From positions 1-12,380 of the forward strand of contig JALRHB010000029.1 of the NCBI GenBank assembly GCA_023253245.1: a stretch of DNA of 12,380 bases, in the 5' to 3' direction. Made by a program: the position numbers and the translations under genes. Under the pieces are notes generated by a model. The model saw nothing but the letters and a program-made list of their open reading frames with translations. It was not told the DNA's origin and did not search any database. Source of the DNA: Polynucleobacter sp. (GTDB lineage: Bacteria; Pseudomonadota; Gammaproteobacteria; Burkholderiales; Burkholderiaceae). Shown in pieces: positions 7,027 through 12,380 of this stretch (the first letter of the stretch is position 1; every line of letters begins with the position of its first letter).

Positions 7027-8064
7027 CTACATCAGGCGGCGAATAGCTTGAGGCTCTCCTGATGGCATGCGCTCATACCAATCTTTAACTCTAACGGCAT
7101 CTGCAAAACGAGACTGGGTTCCAACAGAGTCGAGGAATACCAATAAAAGAGGGGTGTTATTCACTCTAGCTTGCATCACCAAGCATCGGCCAGCAGCATT
7201 AATGAACCCCGTTTTTTGCAAGCCAATATTCATATCACCCGCTCGAACCAAGCGATTGGTGTTCACGAATTTCTGTGGTCGCTTGCCAATCATCATGGTC
7301 AAATCTGGCCAAGTTGAAAAGTCTCGAATGACTTTATATTCATAAGCCGAGCTCAATAAACGAGTAAGATCTTCCGCAGACGCGACGTTCTCACTCAGTA
7401 AGCCAGTTGGATCAGCGAAATGCGAATGGGTCATCCCAATTTCTCTTGCCTTGCGGTTCATGGCATCAATAAAAGCAGGCATGCCACCCGGATAATTACG
7501 GCCCAGAGTATGAGCCGCACGGTTTTCAGAGGACATTAGAGCCAACAACAAGGCCTCTTCTCTTGTTAAAACAGTACCGCCAGATAAGCGTGAGTTACGA
7601 TAACTCTGAACATCGTCGCCATTGATCACTAGAGTTTCATCAAGAGGTAACTTAGAGTCCAGTACTACCATGGCCGTCATCAACTTAGTGATTGACGCAA
7701 TTGGCAGGCTAACAGATGGGTTTTTTTCAAAATAAACCTCTTTGGTATCTTGATTAACCACCATTGCCACGCTCGACTTGAGGCTGAGGTCATCATGCTG
7801 GCCACGCAAACCCAGGGCAGTGGCAAAAGATGGTCTTGCTGGAGCGGGCGCATTAGTTCGGGTGACCGTTGTGCGAACGGCTTTAGGCTTCTTGTGAGAT
7901 TTAGCAGTCTTTTTAGTATCGGCCTTAACTACCGCTTTAGATGAGGACTTTGATGCCTTAGTATTCTGAGCCTCTTTCTGTGCTGCCATACTATTTGTGG
8001 AGATGGTGACACCAACAGAAAGCAGCACTGCTAACGCTAATGGCCAAAGTCGTTTCAAGAGCAT
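7027..8064 (-). CDS. pbpG: D-alanyl-D-alanine endopeptidase, PBP7 type (peptidase S11)
   Basis: Serine D,D-peptidase of the S11 (DacA/PbpG) family, expected to cut peptidoglycan crosslinks in the periplasm. From ATG 8064 it has 345 residues. Residues about 1-28 are a signal peptide (LLKRLWPLALAVLLSVGVTIS core, SMAA cleavage region). Residues about 30-80 form a Lys/Ser/Ala-rich basic linker. The catalytic domain follows with all three motifs: SITK at 124-127 (nucleophile Ser124, Lys127), SEN at 179-181, and KTG at 284-286. HFADPTGL is also typical. The frame stays open up to an ATG at 8133, but those extra codons overlap the candidate promoter. ATG 8064 has an AGAAGG upstream and begins directly with a signal peptide. 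The basic linker is longer than in E. coli PBP7 and may bind anionic wall polymers; that is speculation. Confidence 0.92.
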   Translation of the reverse strand: MLLKRLWPLALAVLLSVGVTISTNSMAAQKEAQNTKASKSSSKAVVKADTKKTAKSHKKPKAVRTTVTRTNAPAPARPSFATALGLRGQHDDLSLKSSVAMVVNQDTKEVYFEKNPSVSLPIASITKLMTAMVVLDSKLPLDETLVINGDDVQSYRNSRLSGGTVLTREEALLLALMSSENRAAHTLGRNYPGGMPAFIDAMNRKAREIGMTHSHFADPTGLLSENVASAEDLTRLLSSAYEYKVIRDFSTWPDLTMMIGKRPQKFVNTNRLVRAGDMNIGLQKTGFINAAGRCLVMQARVNNTPLLLVFLDSVGTQSRFADAVRVKDWYERMPSGEPQAIRRLM

Positions 8065-8099
8065 CTCTAATTTGCCTTCTAAAACTGTAAACATACAGA

Positions 8100-8127
8100 A
8101 TGATAAATAACTTTTTTGAGTCCTCAA
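8100..8127 (-). promoter_or_regulatory. Candidate promoter of the PBP7 gene
   Basis: Read on the - strand, TTGAGG (8122-8127) and TATCAT (8100-8105) match 4 and 5 of 6 consensus bases with a 16-base spacer. Transcription would begin near 8093, leaving a leader of about 30 bases to ATG 8064 that includes the AGAAGG ribosome site. It also argues against the upstream ATG at 8133. Prediction from sequence only. Confidence 0.4.
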
Positions 8128-8190
8128 GGCCATTTGCTCTCAAATCATCAAAATAACCGTAATAATATCTAACTTACTTGGCAATAGTTG

Positions 8191-9060
8191 TTAAAGGGCT
8201 GATTGGCGAGTGTTTACCAAGACTACACCCGTCATGGTTAGCGCAAGCCCTGCCGCCATCAATACCGTAAATGGCTCATCAAAAATAAGCCAAGCTAATG
8301 CCGCAGTTGTGGGTGGAGTTAAATACAAAAGACTGGTTACTTTGGTTGCAGCACCCTTTCTGATCATCATAAATAGCAAACTAATGGAGCCAATAGAAAG
8401 CGGGAAAATTGCCCATACCAAAGCAAAAATAACGGGTGCATTCCATACCATGATGCCGGACTCAAAGAAATACATGCAAGCAAAACACAAAACTGCAGAA
8501 ACCCCGAACTGTATAGATGAACCTGCCCGCAAATCAAACACAGGGCAGTATTTTTTCTGATACAAAGTACCAAAGGTAATAGATAGTAAAGCGGCTAAAG
8601 CGAGCGCGTAGCTTACCAGTGGAATATGAACAAAACCAATTTTTTCTGCGACAACTAAGGCGACACCAGCAAAGCCAAACCCTAGACCCACCCACTGTCG
8701 AGTGCTGACTGTTTCAGATACCCAAGCAGCAAACCATGCAGTTAGGATGGGCTGCAAGCCCACTATGATGGCTATCAGCCCTGCGGTCATGCCGAGGTAG
8801 ACGGCAAACCAAACACCCATGAGATAGCCAAATTGCAGTAATAGGCCCGCTACCGCTATATGAATAATCTGTGATTTACTTGGCCAAGTCATTTTCCAGA
8901 CCAAGCCCATAAATGCCATAGCCATCAAAACACCCGCAAAACGCCAAAAAAGGAAAGTAGCCGGCTCAACATACGGCATGGCCATGCGTGCGATAACAAA
9001 CCCTGTACTCCATATCAGAACAAATAATGGAGCAATCAGATTTTCTAACTTCACAGGCAT
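8191..9060 (-). CDS. DMT superfamily transporter, EamA family
   Basis: A 289-residue inner-membrane protein with ten hydrophobic segments, consistent with the two five-helix EamA repeats of the drug/metabolite transporter superfamily. Repeat one contains LFVLIWSTGFVIARM and FLFWRFAGVLMAMAF, and ends around IIVGLQPILTAWFA. Repeat two begins near LVSYALALAALLS and ends with LYLTPPTTAALAWLIFDEP and MTGVVLVN. The W-S-TGF start, the GLQPILTA helix-four end and the TPPTTAALAWL-FDEP block are typical. The substrate is unknown; relatives export amino acids, metabolites or drugs. No strong ribosome site precedes ATG 9060. The gene reads toward pbpG, but 126 bases and a separate candidate promoter lie between them. 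It is divergent from the phasin gene. Confidence 0.92.
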   Translation of the reverse strand: MPVKLENLIAPLFVLIWSTGFVIARMAMPYVEPATFLFWRFAGVLMAMAFMGLVWKMTWPSKSQIIHIAVAGLLLQFGYLMGVWFAVYLGMTAGLIAIIVGLQPILTAWFAAWVSETVSTRQWVGLGFGFAGVALVVAEKIGFVHIPLVSYALALAALLSITFGTLYQKKYCPVFDLRAGSSIQFGVSAVLCFACMYFFESGIMVWNAPVIFALVWAIFPLSIGSISLLFMMIRKGAATKVTSLLYLTPPTTAALAWLIFDEPFTVLMAAGLALTMTGVVLVNTRQSAL

Positions 9061-9287
9061 GAGTAACTTATTGAAAATAGTGGCTTTTTTATAGAGTCTT
9101 TGATTTTAGGCTCATTTCCTTATACCAAGTCAAACAAGCCTTTTGGGCAAAGAGCATTAATCAATAAAGCCTATTATTTACTTATTGCGGCGCAATATTA
9201 AGGATTTATAATTATTTTAGGGAAGCCAAAAAGTCGAACTAAGCGCAAAATATTATTAAAGAAAAAAGATGGGATAGGAATAGGACT
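9061..9287. other. Divergent AT-rich intergenic region between the EamA transporter and phasin genes
   Basis: This 227-base gap has no coding sequence. On + it holds the phasin promoter with a palindrome over its -35 box and a duplicated ATAGGA ribosome-site hexamer (9274-9279 and 9280-9285). On - it contains a weak promoter candidate for the transporter: TTGACT at 9128-9133 and TAAAAT at 9103-9108, with a long 19-base spacer. No small RNA or terminator is recognisable. Confidence 0.6.
9185..9212 (+). promoter_or_regulatory. Phasin promoter with overlapping TTGC-N3-GCAA palindrome
   Basis: A perfect -10 box TATAAT at 9207-9212 is preceded, after 16 bases, by TTGCGG at 9185-9190 as a partial -35 box. 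The -35 lies inside an exact palindrome, TTGCG-G-CGCAA at 9185-9195. PHB-responsive PhaR repressors control phasin genes in several PHB makers, and CTGC-N(3-4)-GCAG-like sites are reported for some of them. The TTGC-N3-GCAA here is similar in form and sits where a repressor would block RNA polymerase. The promoter is well supported; the PhaR link is inference. Confidence 0.55.
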
Positions 9288-9833
9288 ATGAACTTAACAC
9301 CAGAACAAATCGCTGCGGCACATAAAGCCAATTTAGAAACCCTTAGCGGCCTAACAAGTCAGGCTCTCCAGAGCATTGAAAAATTGGTTGAACTCAATAT
9401 GCAAATTGCTAAGCAGAGCTTAAGTGACAGCATGTCAAACGCCAAAAGAGCACTTGAAGTTAAAGACATTCAACAACTCCTTGCGCACCAGGCTGAAGCG
9501 GTGCAGCCGATGGCAGAAAAAATCATGGCCTATAGTCGCCATCTATATGAACTTGCCCACGAAACCCAAGCAAACTTCACCAAGACTGCAGAACAGGAAT
9601 TTCAAGCAGGCCAGAGAAAAATAAATGCCCTAGTAGAAGATTGGACTAAAAATGCTCCTCCTGGATCAGATGCCGCAGTCACGGCAATGAAGCAAGCGAT
9701 TGCATCTGCAACGAACGTATTTGAAACTAGTCAGAAGGCCGTAAAACATGCTGTTGAAGTTGCACAGAGCAATATGCAAAATGCAACTAAAACAACTAGT
9801 GGATCTAGCAAAACAGGTAGCAAGAGAAAATAA
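9288..9833 (+). CDS. phaP: Phasin, PHB granule-associated protein
   Basis: A 181-residue phasin that coats polyhydroxybutyrate granules in the cytoplasm. The opening MNLTPEQIAAAHKANLETL and the blocks EKLVELNMQIAKQSL, QLLAHQAEAVQPMAEK, YSRHLYELAHETQ and QKAVKHAVEVAQSNMQNA closely follow Ralstonia-type PhaP as I recall it. The protein is almost entirely Ala/Gln/Glu/Lys-rich amphipathic helix without signal peptide or cysteine, and ends in a Ser/Gly/Lys tail (TTSGSSKTGSKRK) that replaces the Ala/Thr/Lys tail of relatives. AGGA at 9276-9279, eight bases before ATG 9288, is the ribosome site. The gene is a single transcription unit bounded by its own promoter and the hairpin terminator 48 bases after its stop. 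No other PHB gene is in the window. Confidence 0.95.
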   Translation: MNLTPEQIAAAHKANLETLSGLTSQALQSIEKLVELNMQIAKQSLSDSMSNAKRALEVKDIQQLLAHQAEAVQPMAEKIMAYSRHLYELAHETQANFTKTAEQEFQAGQRKINALVEDWTKNAPPGSDAAVTAMKQAIASATNVFETSQKAVKHAVEVAQSNMQNATKTTSGSSKTGSKRK

Positions 9834-9880
9834 GCCGCTTTTTACTTAACATGTTGCTGTGCGTTTGCTTCTAAATAAAT

Positions 9881-9907
9881 ACAAAGCCCCGTTTTGCGGG
9901 GCTTTGT
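9881..9907. terminator. Bidirectional intrinsic terminator between phaP and lpdA
   Basis: ACAAAGCCCCG (9881-9891) and CGGGGCTTTGT (9897-9907) form a perfect 11-bp stem with a 5-base TTTTG loop and a GC-rich core. It lies 48 bases after the phaP stop and 52 bases beyond the lpdA stop. On the - strand the stem is followed by TTTGTATTTATTT, a better T tract than on +, so it probably ends the pyruvate dehydrogenase transcript well and phaP transcripts too. Confidence 0.88.
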
Positions 9908-9958
9908 GCTAATGCAAGACAACCAAAAACTCTAATCACCCCAACACAGGTGAAAACT

Positions 9959-11752
9959 TTAATGAGACTTCTTCTTGGCTGGCGGCAAATCAGTGCAATG
10001 ACCAAGAGCCGCTTCAGCCGCTAGACCTACTGACTCGCCTAAGGTTGGATGCGGATGAATGGTTTTACCAATATCTACTGCATCAGCGCCCATCTCAATA
10101 GCCAAGCAGACCTCGCCAATTAAATCACCGGCATGTGTGCCAACAATTCCGCCGCCGATAATACGTTTGGTGTTTGCATCAAAGAGAAGTTTGGTAAAAC
10201 CTTCGTCACGACCATTGGCAATAGCTCGGCCACTAGCAGCCCAAGGAAATAATCCTTTTTCATAGGCAATGCCCTGTGTCTTACACTGCTCCTCAGTCAA
10301 GCCAGCCCAAGCTACCTCTGGATCAGTATAAGCAACTGAAGGAATTTGTTTGGCATCAAAATAGGATTTTTCACCAGCAGCAGCTTCAGCAGCAACGTGA
10401 CCTTCATGAACTGCCTTATGAGCCAACATTGGCTGACCAACAATATCGCCAATAGCAAAAATGTGGCTCACATTAGTGCGCATTTGTTTATCTACCGCTA
10501 TGAAACCCCGCTCATCCACAACAACGCCGGCAGACACAGCATCAATTTTCTTGCCATTTGGCGTACGCCCTACTGCCACTAAGACCAGATCATATGTTTG
10601 CGGCTCTGCAGGCGCGTTTTCCCCTTCAAAGCTCACTTCAATACCATCAGGTTTGACTTGTGCTTTGGCAGCACGAGTTTTGAGCATGACTCTGTCAAAA
10701 CGGCTAGCATTCAATTTCTCCCAAACCTTTTCTAAGTCTCGGTCAGCTCCAGCCATCAAACCATCCATCATTTCGGCAATGTCAATGCGTGAACCCAATG
10801 TGCTGTAAACAGTGGCCATTTCAAGACCAATAATGCCGCCACCAATCACTAACATGCGCTTGGGAATGCTCTTGAGTAATAAAGCGCCTGTGCTATCAAC
10901 AATCCGAGGGTCTTCAGGCAAGAATGGCAACTTCACTGGTTGACTACCTGCAGCGATGATGGCTTTTTGAAAACGAATCACCTCTGTCTGACCAGTTAAA
11001 TCTTGACCATTGCCACTTGTTAATTGAACTTCTACATGATTCGCGTCTAAAAAGCGGCCCAAACCACGAACGACTCTCACTTTGCGCGCTTTTGCCATGC
11101 CAGCTAAGCCACCGGTTAACTTAGCAATTACAGAGTCTTTATAGGCACGTAATTGATCAATTTCAATCTTCGGCTCGCCAAAACTAATGCCGTGTTTAGC
11201 CATAGACTTCACTTCATCCATTACTGCAGCGGTATGTAATAAAGCTTTTGATGGGATGCAACCTACATTTAAACAAACTCCACCAAGCGTAGCGTAGCGC
11301 TCAACCAGAATGGTATTCATTCCCAAATCCGCACTTCTAAACGCTGCGCTATAGCCGCCAGGCCCAGCGCCTAAAACCAATACCTCACACTCATGGTCTA
11401 CCTTGCCACTATATTGCCCAGCAACAGAAGCAGATTTTGGCGTTGGTGCAGATACGGGTACAGATGTCGGGGCATTTGTCTGAGCCACCGCAGCTGGAGC
11501 TGTCAATGTTGCCCCTGATGACTCAATCTCCAATACAACACTGCCTTTACTTACTTTGTCGCCCACTTTGACAGAGATCGCCGTAACTGTTCCAGCTGCA
11601 TCCGAGGGCACCTCCATCGTAGCTTTATCTGATTCGAGAACAAGTAAAGCTTGTTCTTTTTCAATGACATCACCAACTTTGATAAGCACTTCAATTACAG
11701 GCACATCCGTGTAGTCACCAATATCTGGTACGAGAATAGTTTGCTTTGTCAT
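9959..11752 (-). CDS. lpdA: Dihydrolipoyl dehydrogenase (E3) with N-terminal lipoyl domain
   Basis: A 597-residue E3 subunit that reoxidises dihydrolipoamide with NAD+, here placed with the pyruvate dehydrogenase complex. Residues 1-78 are a lipoyl domain with Lys43 in ESDKATMEVPS as the lipoylation site. About 79-118 is an Ala/Pro/Thr/Ser-rich flexible linker. The flavoprotein follows: FAD-binding GAGPGG at 128-133, redox disulfide Cys160/Cys165 in GGVCLNVGCIPSKAL, NAD-binding GGGIIG at 304-309, a second FAD motif AIGDIVG, and the dimer-interface HPHPTLGES with catalytic His568 and Glu573. Such E3 proteins of about 600 residues are known from Ralstonia and Neisseria PDH clusters, against about 475 for E3 without the extra domain. 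It starts nine bases after the aceF stop; its ribosome site AAAGGGA overlaps that stop codon. Confidence 0.97.
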   Translation of the reverse strand: MTKQTILVPDIGDYTDVPVIEVLIKVGDVIEKEQALLVLESDKATMEVPSDAAGTVTAISVKVGDKVSKGSVVLEIESSGATLTAPAAVAQTNAPTSVPVSAPTPKSASVAGQYSGKVDHECEVLVLGAGPGGYSAAFRSADLGMNTILVERYATLGGVCLNVGCIPSKALLHTAAVMDEVKSMAKHGISFGEPKIEIDQLRAYKDSVIAKLTGGLAGMAKARKVRVVRGLGRFLDANHVEVQLTSGNGQDLTGQTEVIRFQKAIIAAGSQPVKLPFLPEDPRIVDSTGALLLKSIPKRMLVIGGGIIGLEMATVYSTLGSRIDIAEMMDGLMAGADRDLEKVWEKLNASRFDRVMLKTRAAKAQVKPDGIEVSFEGENAPAEPQTYDLVLVAVGRTPNGKKIDAVSAGVVVDERGFIAVDKQMRTNVSHIFAIGDIVGQPMLAHKAVHEGHVAAEAAAGEKSYFDAKQIPSVAYTDPEVAWAGLTEEQCKTQGIAYEKGLFPWAASGRAIANGRDEGFTKLLFDANTKRIIGGGIVGTHAGDLIGEVCLAIEMGADAVDIGKTIHPHPTLGESVGLAAEAALGHCTDLPPAKKKSH

Positions 11753-11761
11753 ATATTCCCT

Positions 11762-12380
11762 TTAAAGTGCAGCACGACGGAAGTCAGACATCAGCTGTGC
11801 AATATACGCATTAAAGCGCGTTGCCAAAGCGCCATCAATGACGCGATGATCTGCACTCAAGGACAGCGGGCAAATAAGGCGGGGTACAAATTGTTTACCA
11901 TCCCAAACTGGCTTCATAGCTGCTTTACTAACACCAAGAATAGCTACCTCTGGGGCATTCACAATGGGTGAGAAGTAGGTACCGCCAATGCCACCCAAAG
12001 AAGAAATCGTAAAGCTGGCCCCCTGCATTTGCTCAGGCTTCAATTTACCCTCTCTTGCTAAGCCGGCCAACTCAGAAGTCTCGCGAGCCAACTCAAAAAT
12101 ACCTTTTTTGTCAGCATCACGAATCACGGGAACAACCAAGCCATTTGGTGTATCAGCAGCAAAGGCAATATTGAAATACTTCTTCAGAACAAGATCGTCA
12201 CCATCAAGCGAGCTATTAAATTCTGGATACTTTTTCAGAGCGGCTACTGCCGCCTTCATCAAGAAAGCAAGCATGGTGATTTTGACGCCCTGCTTTTCGT
12301 TCTCTTTATTAGTCAATACACGAAAAGCTTCTAGATCAGTAATATCAGCATCCTCATGATATGTAACAGCTGGAATCATT
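11762..12380 (-). CDS. aceF: Dihydrolipoyllysine-residue acetyltransferase (E2 of pyruvate dehydrogenase), 5' part outside window
   Basis: Only the C-terminal 205 or so residues are present; the frame is open at the right edge, and the methionine there is internal. This is the E2 catalytic domain, which transfers the acetyl group from lipoamide to CoA and builds the PDH core. Seen in order: IPAVTYHEDADITDLEAFR, KITMLAFLMKAAVAALKKYPEFN, FNIAFAADTPNGLVVPVIRDAD, GASFTISSLGGIGGTYFSPIVNAPEVAILGVS, and the active-site block SADHRVIDGA with the catalytic histidine. Lipoyl and E1/E3-binding domains would be upstream. Its stop lies nine bases before lpdA, so the two are co-transcribed and probably translationally coupled. 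In this group aceE normally precedes aceF, which cannot be checked here. Confidence 0.96.
   Translation of the reverse strand, partial: MIPAVTYHEDADITDLEAFRVLTNKENEKQGVKITMLAFLMKAAVAALKKYPEFNSSLDGDDLVLKKYFNIAFAADTPNGLVVPVIRDADKKGIFELARETSELAGLAREGKLKPEQMQGASFTISSLGGIGGTYFSPIVNAPEVAILGVSKAAMKPVWDGKQFVPRLICPLSLSADHRVIDGALATRFNAYIAQLMSDFRRAAL

Noticed and set aside
8065..8133. Upstream ATG extending the PBP7 gene by 23 residues
   Set aside because: It would place non-signal sequence ahead of a good signal peptide and overlaps the candidate promoter; ATG 8064 has its own ribosome site.
8210..8560. 116-codon + strand frame opposite the EamA transporter
   Set aside because: Antisense shadow of a clear ten-helix transporter; no ribosome site or family match.
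10461..10808. 115-codon + strand frame opposite lpdA, with neighbouring frames at 10059-10582
   Set aside because: Antisense shadows of the conserved flavoprotein; Ser/Thr/Pro-rich translation typical of reversed coding sequence.
1..12380. A novel multigene system, CRISPR array, mobile element or defence island
   Set aside because: All long frames belong to well-known housekeeping families, no repeats or transposase or integrase sequence were seen, and base composition looks even across the window.

Overview
The window reads as ordinary chromosome of a betaproteobacterium of the Burkholderiaceae, most likely Polynucleobacter or a close relative. I infer this from moderate GC content (unlike the high GC of Burkholderia or Ralstonia), the gene order aat-bpt-pyrD, a Ralstonia-type PHB phasin, a dihydrolipoamide dehydrogenase carrying its own lipoyl domain, and a fused PabB/PabC folate protein. 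No sequence database was searched, so the genus is an inference.

Layout, left to right. Positions 1-7007 are all on the + strand: the 3' part of a DsbA-fold 2-hydroxychromene-2-carboxylate isomerase family gene; a periplasmic cyclophilin; a tightly spaced run of a PabB-PabC fusion (p-aminobenzoate synthesis), a zinc-ribbon Nudix hydrolase, aat and bpt (the two bacterial N-degron aminoacyl transferases, overlapping by 4 bases) and pyrD (quinone-linked dihydroorotate dehydrogenase); then an IclR-family regulator that appears to have its own promoter. Positions 7027-9060 are on the - strand: a PBP7-type D,D-endopeptidase and a ten-helix DMT/EamA transporter, convergent with the IclR gene. A 227-base AT-rich divergent intergenic region follows, then the phasin gene on +. 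A strong bidirectional hairpin terminator separates it from the - strand pyruvate dehydrogenase genes lpdA and (partial) aceF, which run off the right edge.

The genes mostly serve central metabolism and housekeeping: folate and pyrimidine precursors, N-degron tagging for ClpS/ClpAP, peptidoglycan remodelling, PHB granule coating, and the E2 and E3 subunits of pyruvate dehydrogenase. I found no mobile element, CRISPR array, tRNA, rRNA or defence system, and nothing that amounts to a new system. The less routine signals are regulatory. One is a 7-bp inverted repeat inside what looks like a leaderless promoter of the IclR gene. Another is a TTGC-N3-GCAA palindrome lying on the -35 box of the phasin promoter, a candidate PhaR operator. 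A third is a long-loop hairpin at the end of the cyclophilin gene, just before pabB.
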